From Anisus vortex (taxonomy: Eukaryota > Mollusca > Gastropoda > Planorbidae): a stretch of DNA of 64,000 nucleotides. Shown here piece by piece: positions 29,862 to 41,650 of this stretch. The notes beneath the pieces are model-generated. The model made no database searches and had not been told where the DNA came from. It worked only from the letters and a program-made list of their open reading frames with translations. The first letter of the stretch is position 1, and each line of letters begins with the position of its first letter. The translations under genes and the position numbers were made by a program. The stretch lies in NCBI GenBank assembly GCA_949126835.1, contig OX421494.1:3169201-3233200 (forward strand), in the 5' to 3' direction.

Positions 29862-30082
29862 AGACTCAGACCACGGATGGGAGGAAAAAAAAGTAACCTT
29901 CGGACCAAACTGATCATATGGCTGGTGAAGCAACGTTAACCAATTTCTATGGCCACATCATACTACGGGATGTGTGGCCAGCATAATGCCCTCAAGTCCC
30001 GGAAAAAACTCTAGACCTCACCAGGATTCGAACTCAGAACCTACGGATTGCCGGTCGAACGTCTGTAATACAAAAGATAAGA
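29862..30082. repeat. SINE nested in SINE
   Basis: 29862-29888 (GACTAGACTCAGACCACGG) and 30060-30082 (GTCTGTAATACAAAAGATAA) are the two halves of a family 1 SINE on the plus strand. Between them lies a family 2 SINE in reverse, with its B-box-like GGATTCGAAC read from the minus strand. Confidence 0.65.
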
Positions 30083-30176
30083 TACTCGTTAAAGTGGAAA
30101 TGTTAATTTAAAGTTGCACATTCTATTTCATGTAGCTCCATATTGTTTGTACCAGCCTCCTCAAATACTGTTTCCC

Positions 30177-30186
30177 CCCCACTTTC

Positions 30187-30220
<34 letters not shown>

Positions 30221-30223
30221 CCT
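30177..30223. repeat. (CT)n microsatellite
   Basis: CTCTCT run with a few C interruptions. Confidence 0.9.
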
Positions 30224-30937
30224 ATGGGCATATATAATTATATATTATTATATAAAGTAAAGTTTATGTTCCCAATGATATTTCGTGTAATACCAAAATG
30301 CTTTATGGTCATAGACAAACTAGCGAATTAAAAAAAAATAGAGCGGGGGGCGGGGGGAGGACAGCAGCAACAGCGGAACAAATAAAGTAAAAATAGACCC
30401 AGGCACGTGTCATTCAAACAGCAACAGGCCCGCCTCTCCTTTCACCTCCCCATCCAACAAGCTCCCTCCCCTCCACCCCTCCCTCTAGCCACTCGCACCC
30501 CAAGCTCGCCAAATATGAACTCGAGATAACTACAGGGCCTGTGCCTGATGCCAGGCTACTACTCTACATGGGACATGGACTCACGATAGAGAGGGGGGGG
30601 CAGACCTGGGCGGGGAGAGGAGGGTATTGTGGGTATAGTTTTACCCAGTCTGACACATTTGAGTCGTATGCCACGAGGCCACGTGACGTGATGCATTGCC
30701 TTTAGGCACATGCTATGAACTTTGTGCCCAGTTCTGTGTTTTGGTGTTCCAGCCTCTGTTCTTTCCGCACATAAAAACAATGAGTCTGACCTTGGCTTGG
30801 ATGCATTCACTCTGCGATAAAGAACAATTTCATGGACTACTGGTGTGATACTGCTCACGTTGAGTGATTCAAGGATGTGATATTATCCACATAAGGGTGG
30901 CCTTGTGATATGATACTGTGCACGACGCAGCTGTGCC

Positions 30938-31106
30938 ATGCATGACCTGACATCTGTTGTGTCATCCGTACTGTATGTCTTGGGTTACACCTGCTTCTGC
31001 TTCGGTGTCACCACACACAGGTGGAGGACGGAGCTTGGCTATTGGTATGGCGTCTGGTACAGGTGTGACGAGATAGAATGCACAAGTCTTGTAGACGACA
31101 CTTCCG
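30938..31106 (+). CDS. claudin-like exon 1 (helix 1 and first loop)
   Basis: ATG at 30938; the overlapping ATG at 30942 hits a stop at once. It encodes MHDLTSVVSSVLYVLGYT, helix 1, and the WYGVWYRCDEIEC loop, ending TTCCG|GTAGGT. The donor is followed within 20 bp by a 56-bp tandem repeat array. Confidence 0.7.
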
Positions 31107-34100
31107 GTAGGTAGACATTACCTACTTTTAAGCATAAGATAAACTTTATTTACTTTTTAAAATTGAATAAACTAGACTTACTTTTAAACATCAGATAAAC
31201 TTTATTTACTTTTACAAATTGAATAAACTAGACTTACTTTTAAACACAAGTTAAACTTTATTTACTTTTAAAAATTGAATAAACTAGACTTACTTTTAAA
31301 CATCAGATAAACTTTATTTACTTTTACAAATTGAATAAACTAGACTTAATTTTAAACATTAGATCAACTTTATTTACTTTTAAAAATTGAATAAATTAGA
31401 CTTACTTTTAAACATAATATAAACTTTATTTGCTTTTTAAAATTGGATAAACTAGACTTACTTTTAAACATTAGATCAACTTTATTTACTTTTAAGCACT
31501 CCTTTAAACAGTATAATGTTAATTTCATGATATCCTTTGTCAGATGTTTAGCTTACTCATAAACCATAAGTTGAATATGCCGTGTATTTATTAAAAGCAG
31601 TTGTTTCTTAGTTTCTATACTGGTGATAATGGCTCCCTACACGTATCGGTGGTTTGAACTCTGTCTTGCGTTTTGATAAGGAATACCGAATGCGTTATTC
31701 TCCGGACTAATTCAGGCAACCCATTCTATGACTCAATGTCACTCATGTTGAAAGAGAATTAATAGACATTTTATACCTGCATTTTGGAATATAAAAACTT
31801 GTTCATATTACCTGAGTCTCAGAGTATTCTATTCGATCATTGTGCTGTATTTATTAGATTTCTAAGTAAGAATGTAATGGTTTACGCATTATCACTATCT
31901 TTATTGCTGATGTATTTCTAACAACTTTGTGATTTTACTAAATGTAGTCTATTACATTTGTACAATGCTGTAATGATTCGGTGAACTATAAACTTTTTGT
32001 TTTATATGCAATTTATGTGTATAAATATTGTATGTGGTAAGCGCTATGTGTCCAGCTATCATGGTATCACATTTTTTTACCATACATATTCTCTCCACCT
32101 AATCACCCCCTTCTCATCTCTAGGGTATCTACTATTGGTACAATGCGGTATCGCTGGCGCCTTCCTACTTCTGACGGTCAGCACACTGGGCGTGGCTGTA
32201 GGTGACGTCATCAAGCTGTGTAAAGTCAGGCAGCGGCACGTTCATAGGACCAATAGAGTCGTCTGCATCACTGCAACAGCAGGAGGTAATGCAGTACTCA
32301 ATAATACTTACAGGGGCGGCTATTGGAGGTGGGGAGGGGGGGCGATTGTAGACCGTGCAGGGTCCCACGGCCTAAGGCTATAGCATAATAATAATAATAA
32401 TTGGTCATTTATATCGCGCCTCACTCCGCATACCGTTATGACTCGGTTATATTGGGTTCAAAGTAATCTTGCATTGTAATGAAGCCCTCTGTACTTTTTT
32501 TTAGACGATCTTCTTCGCTAGAGCTTTCAACTTCATTTAGTTAATAGTAGATAACACTAGGCTCGCATTTAATAGTCTCTATCTGGCACCTGAGATTTAG
32601 TAAAAAGTAAAGACGGCTGAGTATTTTTCTGGTCATACTTAATCACTTGTATGTCGTGGCAACGAAAAATGTGAATGATGCTTCACGGCATGCTCTGAAA
32701 GTGACACTTTAGCTCGACATACTCCAACAGCCTCATTCATTGTCTTTTTATTTTTTTTATTTTTTTTATTTGCAATATTTTATATATTACTGGCGCTATT
32801 TCTTTAAAAAGGATTATTGCGTCCTACGCTCATCCGTGATCTGAAGTCTAGTCTTGCATTTTTATTGCAATAGGACTACGTTTTGAACAACCAACTCCTT
32901 TTAACCAATATATCTAGAACATTGCCAAAAGATACAAATTACATCCATAGTTTGTGTTATATAATAGAGCCTATAATTCCCTTCATATAATAGTATCACT
33001 AAACAAAAGAAAGCACTGATTACGTCAAGAACAAGGCAGTCAACCCAAATGAAATTGTTTCTCACGTGTAAAGACGGGCTGTAAATTATTATTCTGAGGA
33101 AACCAATAATAAAACTCGATTCTGAACAAGCCCGACTCTACGTGTGCTGAATTAATATTCGATTATCAACAACGCCATTAGTTTGTCAAAGGGAAATCAA
33201 TGGGTAAACAAGCGAATTGCAGAAAAAAAATTAACTAGTCGATGTTCACTGTTCAAACATAATTAGTTGACTAGCACGACTTTATCAATACCGACTTTTG
33301 TGGGTTGTTCTAGGAATTAGGAAATTGCTTGTTTCTTTGAATATAACAAAAAATTAAGAAGTAGACAGTCTATGCTCTCATTAAGGAATCGAATATGTGA
33401 GAAACTGTTTTCTTTATCGCACAGTTTAAAAAAATACTCACTAGAAATGTTTCTGTTACTAATATTATATTATTTTCCTTTTTCCTATAACCTTTAGTGG
33501 ATTTTATTTAGCTTATCGTGAAAACTTATTTACTTTCTTAACTTAACTAAGTGTTTCATTCATTAAGTTGAGATAATGAAGCAATCTTTTTATACAAGGA
33601 GCGTCTTTATAAGATAAGATGGAGGGAACTATTGAATCTAGACAAATAGGCCACGCACCACTAAAAAGAATAAATAAGAAGTTTCCAGCACTTCGACTTG
33701 CAAAGCTGGAATGTCTGAATCCTGTGCCCTGGAATCCACAAGGACCTTCCATTAACAGGAGAAGATATGAGTAAAACTGCAATCATCGACAAGGAACTTT
33801 CCAGACTTAACATCGACATTGCATGCCTGCAGAAGACACGGCTGGCTGACAATGGCAAAATAAGTGAGGCAGACCATACGTTCATCTGGCAGGGACTGCT
33901 CTCAGCAAGGCAGCATGGTGTTGGCTTTGTCATTTAAAAAATTAGTCAAATACATTGTTACAAATCCGGGACTTTCTTCATCATGAACTAATACACTCAA
34001 GCCACTCAATGAATGATTAAAGAATAATGTAATGATTGAACTTTATGTACAATAATAACAATAAACTTTACTGGTTGATAATAAGTAGATTATTTATCGC

Positions 34101-37100
34101 TAATAAAAAGACCCAAACTAACTGCACCAAAGCGTGCCTTATATGTTTCGGTACAGAAAGTGCTAGAACGGATTTTCCCCGAAGTTTTCAGAGTGCAAAA
34201 GGCGAACTAGAAAGTCGAAGAGACTACGAGAAAACATATTACAAACAAAAATGCATTTAAATATATTACGTCATAATAAGTAAATAGGCCTATCTAACTA
34301 TCTATACAATTTTACACAAATAATTAATCTCTACGACAAAATAAAATATAAATAAATAACTCTAAATGAACTATAAAGACGATTTCAAATACAATATAAA
34401 AACGTTTAAGACATGATATATACACATAACATTATACAATATTAACGATAACATTATACAATAATTTATTTAAACACGATATTGCATAAAATAACATTGA
34501 ATAGTGAACAATGTCTTATTTTCCTGACCTAGGATAACACGGGACACTTTCTGTTTGAATGGAACATTTGGGGCGAGGTTGAGGCCATTTGAGAATGGGT
34601 TCTTAAAAATTGAAAAATACGAATCATGTGCAACACTGGGAGGGCCTGAGAATTTCAGTTTATCAAGGGAAGGTAATGTTTATAATTATAGGCTTTTCAG
34701 CCACTGCACTCTATTGAATAAAACAAAGCGAGATAACTCTAGAAAGAAATATTGAATTATTCCAGTGTTGACATAATTGAAAGAACTAAATTCTGAACAT
34801 GACAACATAGATATGTGCTTATCAATACACCAATGAATCAAATAGTAAATACAGGAAAACAAAATGTTTAGACAGTTTTAACATAGAAAATAAATTAAAT
34901 AGAATGTTATTTGTTATATCCTAAAATTAAAGAAAATCAAATCGAACTAGAACTATTAACAAAACAATTATGGATTAAATTCTAACATAGAACACAAAGC
35001 GAATAGAAGGTTATTTGTTACATCCTCGAAATTTTTAACCAAACAAACCTAGATAAACGACAGTTTTATGAACATAAAATGTATAACGAAAAGACATTAA
35101 GTAAGCTTATAACTTCCGCCAGTAATTCCACATCGTCTTGTTCTCTCAATTCCCGTGTAGTTGTGTCTCTCTAGATTTTATGTCCATTCTCCTAGCCTCC
35201 GCGATTTCGACAGTAGATAATGCTTAACATTCATTATTTATAACGCAGAAAGGTGTGACGTCATCCGTGAGCTACACGCTGGAATAAGCTCTACTATATG
35301 CTAGCTAGTAAAGGCTGGTGGGCATTGTACTGGAGACACAGTCCCCTATTATGCAGTGGCCAGAGATACTGGTGAATGGTGCTTCACCTGCCCTATGAAT
35401 TAATTTGGTCCCACGGGGATATGCCAGCGGGGATTTTTAAAACAGCGTAGCCTCGACCGTACGTCATCCGTACAAAACAGATTGTAATTGTCTCGAAAAA
35501 AAACAACTAACGTGCATCAAGGAGGGTGTGGCACTCCACGATCCTGTGCCTATGCTGCTCATCGTAGCCTAGACAGTTTATTTCCCACAGGCACCAGCAC
35601 TACTTTTTTTTCCCGCCCCTTCATAATTCCCTACGGATCACGAGGCGGAAATCGCATTTGTAACTGCACCTGTCGCCCGGTAGAACAAATACCAGACTAT
35701 GGTCCTGGTCATTCCAAGGCACAGGGCTTGGCGATACGAGTAGTGTTGCTCCGGTTCCTTCCCCCCCCCCTAGTCTCGGTTTCACCCATGTACTGGGGGA
35801 GTACCGATGGATTATACACCTTAGAAAATCAGATACCGCAACCTGCATAATGCCACAATTTTGTCGAATCTATCAACCCTTATCGGATCTGTAGACAAAT
35901 GATTGTCATGATTAATCAGCTTTCTTTTAGGACACAGAACTAAAGAAATTCAACCATTGAATAGTTTTTCTTAAAATAAAATTGTTTTCTCAACATGTTA
36001 AATCCCCCAAAAATATGTAATTATATAAAGAATTTTCATAGATTTTGTAATGTTTTTTAAACTAATATACATAAACAGATTTTATGTCATATTGTGTTGT
36101 GTAAATTTTTGCCCGATGTTATATTAAAGCGAGTTTAGAATTTTTCAAATAGTTAAACAAATGATAATGATTTATAAAATAACAAATAATATGAGCCTTC
36201 TATAGTTCTAGACTAAAGTACTCTGGCTATTTCTGGGAAAGAACTTATGAAGCCCAATTATAATTAGCGTTACTAAAAGAAAAACAAACACTTTTTCGTC
36301 GACATAATTTTTTTTACTAACAAGTGAATTTCGTCTATGTAATTGTTTTTTTTACTAACAAGTGAATTTCGTCTACGTAATTGTTTTTTTTACTAACAAG
36401 TGAATTTCGTCTATGTAATTGTTTTTTTTTTACTAACAAGTGAATTTCGTCTATGTAATTGTTTTTTTTTACTAACAAGTGAATTTCGTCTATGTAATTG
36501 TTTAATCAATGTAAGAGTACTCTGTCCTTGCCTGTTTTTCTGTATAAAATTTAAAACACAATAATAATTTCTTTAAACCTTCAAAGTAGGGCCTTAAATA
36601 ATCAAAAATTATTTCTTAAAATACTGAAAGCAAACTTTTGTTGGAGGAATACATGGAAAAGGAGTCTACAAGTTGTATAAAGCATTTATTATGAAAAAAA
36701 TGTTCTTGGTTTGATACTGGGATATTTCTTAGACTTTTTAACCATAACCAAGTGATATGATCAATACTATAGTATCTTACGTAACAAACGAAGCGATAAC
36801 ATATTATTGTCTTATATTTCAGAACTCTTAGCAGCAGGCTCCTTGTTTTTATATGGATACAAAACAGTCCTTGCCCGAGAGAGGTATCCAGCCCTAATGT
36901 GGGGCTTCGCTGTGACTGGGCTTGGAGTTGCCCTCTCTTTGCTGGGCAATATTGTCCGGATCATGGGCCCGGTCTCCACCTGGGACAACGGGTTGTCCTG
37001 CCTGTTACCCAAGAGACGACCACACCCCCATCACATGAGGATTTATTCTGACGGATCCGGCACCTACTCAGGGGACTCGAGCGAATCTCAGCCGTGCTCC

Positions 37101-37835
37101 GGACGCCTGATCAGCTCCAAATCCTGCCATCGCAAATGCCGCACCAGATCTGGGGCGTCGCGCAACAGTAAAAGTGGATGCTGCTGTACTTCCGCTCAAT
37201 CGTCGGACTGCGGGGCGTCGGAGATCAACTACAGGCATTATGAAGAGATCAGTTTCGAAGACATGCCCCCACCTCCTTTTGAACTGCTACACCCGCCGCC
37301 ACATGATTTCTCACAGGTAGTTGTTTCTCGTCAAGTCAACCCAGGGCCTAGTTTCAACCATCAGCCAGGTTCTGGGCCTAGTTTTTGCCCTCAACCAGGT
37401 AATGGGCCTAGAGGCCACATTCATCCAGGCTCAGGGCCTAGAGACCACACACAGGGCATGCCTCTTTACCCACATCCGGCTTTCCAAGCTCATGCCACTC
37501 ACCCAGCTGCCGGCAGCGTGTCTCACTTTTCACAGTATCAATCTGGACCACCCCCGGCGCCCCCACCTCCCCCTCCTCCTCCCCCTCTACCGCAGGCAAT
37601 GACGCCACATCACCACAAAGACACGAGCGCCGCCGCCGTGGCATTCAGCCGGACCAACAAACCGACGCCGAAAGCTCGTCAACAGCACCAGGCCAGGAAC
37701 CATCACAGAGCGTCCACTCTTCCACCGTCGTACGCAAACGCCGCTCTCCCAGCGAACCCGAACGCGTCTAGACCTAGACCACGCCAACATACTGAGGCCA
37801 TGCACAAAACTCGAACTCTTCCACCTAGAGCATAA
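30938..37835 (+). CDS. claudin/PMP22-like tetraspan with long proline-rich tail (3 coding exons)
   Basis: Spliced model 30938-31106, 32124-32285, 36823-37835: 1344 nt, frame kept, 447 residues. Four hydrophobic segments at about 4-26, 58-83, 102-123 and 134-157. The first loop carries W29, G38-V39-W40, C43 and C48, resembling the claudin/PMP22/EMP W...GLW..C...C signature. However, the two cysteines are only 4 residues apart and the loop is about 30 residues long, shorter than in classical claudins. Residues 158-447 form a cytosolic tail: Ser/Cys-rich, then PGSGP-type repeats at about 280-320, a proline run at about 351-367, then a basic Pro/His/Ala end. Family knowledge: cell-junction or channel-accessory membrane proteins. 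The exact subfamily is not resolved and the function is inferred. No PDZ-type C-terminus is evident (it ends LPPRA). Confidence 0.75.
31124..31497. repeat. 56-bp tandem repeat, about 6.5 copies, in claudin-like intron 1
   Basis: Unit includes ACTTTATTTACTTTTA, ATTGAATAAACTAGACTTAC and TTTTAAACATCAGATAA. Copies differ by a few bases. Starts within 20 bp of the exon 1 donor. Confidence 0.88.
32124..32285 (+). CDS. claudin-like exon 2 (helix 2, start of helix 3)
   Basis: Between TCTCTAG and GGAG|GTAATG. It encodes YLLLVQCGIAGAFLLLTVST, a basic cytosolic turn (KLCKVRQRHVHRTNR) and the start of helix 3. The leftover G pairs with AA of the next exon to make Glu. Confidence 0.72.
32383..32420 (+). 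repeat. AAT-repeat with LINE-tail-like GCGCC stretch
   Basis: AATAATAATAATAATTGG then TTATATCGCGCC resembles the AAT-run and GTATAGCGCTGCC boundary of the L2 fragment at 38598. Probably a small L2 3'-end relic. Confidence 0.35.
32795..32872 (-). repeat. SINE (family 1) fragment
   Basis: GGATTATTGCGTCCTACGCT and CATCCGTGATCTGAAGTCTA match the family body in reverse. Lies in intron 2 of the claudin-like gene. Confidence 0.6.
33585..33622 (+). repeat. SINE (family 1) tail fragment
   Basis: CAAGGAGCGTCTTTATAAGA followed by TAAGATGG matches the 3' end of family 1 only. Confidence 0.4.
33704..33937 (+). pseudogene. RTE-type LINE, N-terminal endonuclease fragment
   Basis: One frame reads SWNV, a stop, then ILCPG and KTAIIDKELSRLNIDIACLQ, then FIWQGLLSARQHGVGFVI. 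This follows the RTE endonuclease pattern. The catalytic Glu of the usual LQET is Lys here (LQKT), and a stop precedes it, so it is inactive. Lies in intron 2 of the claudin-like gene. Confidence 0.7.
33938..35305. other. intronic, nothing recognised
   Basis: AT-rich sequence in intron 2 of the claudin-like gene. Short open frames have no family likeness. Confidence 0.5.
35306..35424 (+). repeat. SINE (family 2), 3' part
   Basis: GGGCATTGTACTGGAGACAC through GGCCAGAGATACTGGTGAA to TTTGGTCCCACGGGG. The head is missing. Confidence 0.65.
36309..36501. repeat. 37-39-bp tandem repeat, 5 copies, in claudin-like intron 2
   Basis: Unit TACTAACAAGTGAATTTCGT, then CTATGTAATTG and a T run of 8-10. Copies differ mostly in T-run length and one T/C. 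Confidence 0.9.
36823..37835 (+). CDS. claudin-like exon 3 (helices 3-4, proline-rich tail, stop)
   Basis: Starts after TATATTTCAG. It encodes ELLAAGSLFLYGYKTVLARE, helix 4 (MWGFAVTGLGVALSLLGNIV) and the long tail, ending at TAA 37833-37835. Composition is clearly more GC-rich than its flanks, as expected for coding sequence. No AATAAA is seen between the stop and the AT microsatellite at 38098. Confidence 0.82.
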
Positions 37836-38092
37836 TATGACCTCCATATGCAGTTGTGTCTATAGTAATAACTGTTATCACATTATAAGGCAACAGTAAT
37901 ATGCAATGCACTTATTCAAATACGTTGTCTCTATTTCTTTTAATGTTTACTACTACATCATATTATATTATTATATTTCTACTAAGTTCTTGAACCATTA
38001 TTATTCACAGTGCACAATATATTATTCTCAACAGTTGTACTTAGTACATTGTACTTAAGAACAAATGAAACGTGAAAAATTGTGTATATATA

Positions 38093-38097
<5 letters not shown>

Positions 38098-38181
<84 letters not shown>
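38098..38181. repeat. (AT)n microsatellite
   Basis: About 84 bp of pure AT, downstream of the claudin-like gene and abutting a SINE. Confidence 0.93.
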
Positions 38182-38184
<3 letters not shown>

Positions 38185-38396
38185 TCGCATCGGACCAAAT
38201 TGATTCATAGGGCCGGTTAAGCAGCGTTCACCAGTTTCTGTGGCCACGGCATACTAGGGGATGTGTGATCAGCACAATGCCCAGACGCCTTTACTTGACC
38301 CCAACTAATGTCAGATACCCATCAGAGCTGGATAGACTATTGGACCCTGGAAAAAATCATAACCTCCACTAGGACTCGAACCCAGAACCTGACACG
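38182..38396 (-). repeat. SINE (family 2), near full length, reverse
   Basis: Starts CATCGGACCAAATTGATTCA and ends with the tRNA-like head read on the minus strand (B-box-like GGACTCGAACCC). An AT microsatellite sits at its 3' end. Confidence 0.72.
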
Positions 38397-38597
38397 GGGA
38401 TGCCCCCGTCTAAAGTGGACACATCCCCTCAAGACCACCTTTGCCAGAGTGATACATACGGCCTACAGAACACGTGGGAAAAGCAGCTGGAGAGGAGTTC
38501 AGTGTTTTAGTTGTTAAGAAAAAAAAATGACAGCATTGCCGCCTTACTGATTAACGATATTGATGCCAAAGGTTGTGCCACAGATGACTAACACTAT

Positions 38598-39423
38598 TAA
38601 TAATAATAATAATAATATTTGTATAGCGCTGCCAACAAACATAATGTAAGCTCAGAGCGCGTTTAACATACAACTAAGAATACGGATATTACCCTAGTCC
38701 AGGTGACAGAGCTAAATTGATGATTAAAAAAAAGACAAAACAAATACATGTAGCATTAACCGACCCAACCCATAAATAAGACAGTAAGTTTCTAAAGCAT
38801 GTTAAATGTTATCTAAAGTAAATATTGAAAAAATGAGTTTTTAAGTTCTGTCTGAAAGTAACAGTAGAGCTTGTTCGCCTCAGTTGAATGGGAAGTTGAT
38901 TCCACACCTTCGGACCGGATACTGAGAAGGCTCTAAGGCCTACGGTCGTCAGAGAGAAACGGGGCTCTTCCAGAAGCGATGAGTTTGCAGAACGAAGTGT
39001 TCTTTGCGGGACATAAGGTGTGATTAGTGCCTTGAGATAGGACGGAAACTCGTTGTTAAAAATGCACTGATGGCAGAGTAGCGCCACTTTATACTCAATT
39101 CTGGCTTTTACGGGGAGCCAGTGGAGCGGGCGCAGAAGGGCAGTTCCCGAGTCTCTTTTAGACTTGCACATAACCAAACGCGCAGTACTGTTCAGTATTC
39201 GCTGTAGCCTGGCGATTTTGTCCTCGGGCAGGCCGGCTAGCAGGGCGTTACAATAGTCGATTCGCGAAAGTATCAGGGCGACTGCCAGTGTCTTTGCAAA
39301 ATCATTGGACAAATAGGGTCGTATTTGGCCGAGTCTACGCAACTGTAGATATAGACCTCTGCACATATGAGAAATATGAAGGTCGAAAGACAGCGTGGGA
39401 TCCAATAAAACACCAAGATTCCT
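38598..39423 (-). pseudogene. L2/CR1-type LINE, RT C-terminal fragment and 3' end
   Basis: The minus strand reads NLGVLLDPTLSFDLHISHM, then SRIDYCNALLAGLPEDKIAR, LHWLPVKARIEYKVALL and FSVSGPKVWNQLP, a pattern well known at the C-terminal end of L2/CR1 polymerases. The stop is at about 38809. It is followed by a 3' tail with GCGCTATACAAATATT and an (ATT)n run near 38598. It is 5'-truncated, as usual for these elements, but its about 200 residues remain open. Confidence 0.8.
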
Positions 39424-39599
39424 TCCTCACTTTGTTAACAAATGGCACTTGACAGTTTATCACAGTGATAGTGAGGTCCATCATGACAAAGAAACGGTTT
39501 GGAAAAATTTAAAGTCACGTTTATTCCGCCCACCTTTCATTTTCCCCCATTACAAAAAAACATCCAAGACTTCTTTTATCATAACATGCGTTTTGTTAT

Positions 39600-40178
39600 T
39601 AGTCTCTTCTTCTTCTTCTTCTTCTATCCCATAACCCGAGCGAGGGTCGTTGGGGCACCATTTTTTGACAGTTGGATAATTTAACGCCATTTGTCTCGGT
39701 CCAGCGCCGCCCTCTGGGAGTCTGCAAGAGACAAGCCGGTCAAATCCTTGATGTCATCATCCCATCGTCTCTTCTGCCTGCCTCTCTTTTTTCCACCTCG
39801 CACTGTGCCCTGCAGGATGGTTTTCGCCAGGCCTTCGGATGTTGCCACATGTCCATACCATCGGAGTTTTCTGGATTTAATGGCACTGAGTAGATCCTCA
39901 TGAGGGCCGATGACGTAGGTGATTCGCTCGCGGACAGCCTCATTTGTAACTCGATCTTTGTAGGAGATGTTTAAAATTTTACGTAGGCATCTCATTTCCA
40001 TGGCTCTGATTCTTTTCTGGAGATCTGCTGTAAGTGTCCATGTTTCACAGCCGTACATAAAAACGGCCATCGCCAGGGAGCGCATCAGTCGAATCTTTGA
40101 GTAAAGTGAGATTGTCTTGCTTCGCCAGATGTTTTTTAGCTTGCAAAGTGCAGCAGTTGTTTGGGCTATTCTTGCAAG
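39600..40178 (-). pseudogene. RTE-type LINE, RT C-terminal fragment
   Basis: The minus strand reads RIAQTTAALCKLKNIWRSKT, MRSLAMAVFMYGCETWTLT, AVRERITYVIGPHEDLL, SRKLRWYGHV, TILQGTVRGGKKRGRQKRRW and DSQRAALDRDKWR. This is the typical RTE/BovB C-terminus, open throughout. A (GAA)n/(TTC)n tract near 39607-39625 marks the 3' end region. 5'-truncated. Confidence 0.82.
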
Positions 40179-40398
40179 AATTTATTAGTCTACACATTAA
40201 AAAAACTCAAATCCTTTATACCCTGAATTAGAACAATTATTTCTTCCATCACAATATATTATAATACGCATTACGGTCATTTGTAGATTTCATGTATATT
40301 AACTTTTTTTTCTTTTGCGGAAATGAATTTTCAATACATTTGCTTTTAATTTGATATATGATGTACTGTTAAATATTTATGCAAATCTTTATAACTAT

Positions 40399-40546
40399 AT
40401 GCCGGGTGGTCCAGCGGTTCGTTCACGAGACTGTCAATAACACGTCGCGAGTTCTATCCCTTGCCACCCTGCAGGAGTTTTGGGCCAAGTGGACGTATTA
40501 ATCTTCTATTTAGAAGGAACGTCCGTAAACTTATAAGATGAATAAT
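40399..40546 (+). repeat. SINE (family 1) with tRNA-like head
   Basis: A-box-like TGGTCCAGCGG at about 40406 and B-box-like GAGTTCTATCCC at about 40450. The body ends AGAAGGAACGTCCGTAAACT and TATAAGATGAAT. It is the only copy here where the head is plain. Confidence 0.65.
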
Positions 40547-41370
40547 GATGTCAATATTGAAGTGTACAGTACTTTCAAACTTAGATGGTGTGCTAAACCT
40601 TCATTTATTTTTTAATAGCTAGCTTTAAAAACAAAATCAGAAACACAATTCATTTAAAAGTGTCCACACAAATGGCTGAAAGAAAATATCGAAAAAAAAA
40701 TATCCTTATCGGAATTTTAGCCAACATTAAAATTTTGCATGAATTAAGTTTTCAACCAAGAATAATCTGTTGCATTATTGCATTAAACCCTTTGCACATA
40801 AAAACGTAAGTTTATTAAGTGACAGAATTAAAGTTAGAAGGGAAATATTTTAGATATTTTACAATAGGGTCATTTGAGCATCAACTGAACCAGGTAACTA
40901 AACGTTATAATCAAACGCATTGAAAAGAAGGAAAGTCTAAATATTATGAATGTATGTTTAGTATGTTTAAATGTGATTAACTATATTGTTTAAAAAAAAT
41001 CAAATAAGAATGTATTCGAATTTCATTTACAAATGTCAATATTGTCCGCCAGAGTATAATGTCTGGGAGTTCATTCCACCACTGAGGTGATACATAACTG
41101 TAAGAAAGTGGTGAACATGTTTTTCATTATACTTTTTTGTACTTTGAGCTGTTGATATTTTTTTTTTAAAAGCGTTCCATTCTCTCTGATATGTAAACTT
41201 TAACCGTGCACTTAATGTATTGTGGAGATTGTATTCGAATGTTTTTTATAAACCTTGATTGAAACTTAGAATTGGTAGCTCGTGTACTTTCTTTCGGCAG
41301 GTGATTTCTTAAGTTGTTTACCACAGTTGTTAGATTATATTTTTAAAGTCCACACTCGTGTAGTATATAG
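40547..41370. other. intergenic, nothing recognised
   Basis: AT-rich, no coding likeness. Confidence 0.5.
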
Positions 41371-41452
41371 ACTCAAACCATGGATAAGCGAAGGACGCGA
41401 TAATCTTCTTTATAGAAGAAGCGTCTGTAACATACAAGATAAGACATAGACA
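41371..41452 (+). repeat. SINE (family 1) fragment
   Basis: GACTCAAACCATGGATAAGC, GGACGCGATAATCTTC, AGAAGCGTCTGTAACATAC and an AAGATAAGA tail. Confidence 0.65.
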
Positions 41453-41569
41453 TTTCGAGTATACTAAACAGCGTTTGTGTGACATTTAATAACCATAATA
41501 AAGTCATCATATTGGCCTTGTTTATCGTTCACTTGCCATTGTAAAAAAATATCTTCTTTTTCTTTTTAT

Positions 41570-41650
41570 CTTTTTTTAAAAATTATTGCTACCTACGCTT
41601 ATCCGTAATTTGAATCTAGTAATGCATTTTGATTAGTGTTATAAATGTTG
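41570..41650 (-). repeat. SINE (family 1) fragment
   Basis: AATTATTGCTACCTACGCTT, ATCCGTAATTTGAATCTAGT: diverged reverse copy of the family body. Confidence 0.5.

Noticed and set aside
35488..35850. 120-residue open frame in claudin-like intron 2
   Set aside because: No family likeness, Pro/Thr-rich mixed composition, and an equally open antisense frame.
40399..40475. Functional tRNA gene
   Set aside because: A- and B-box-like motifs are present, but the cloverleaf is not convincing and the sequence continues into a SINE body.
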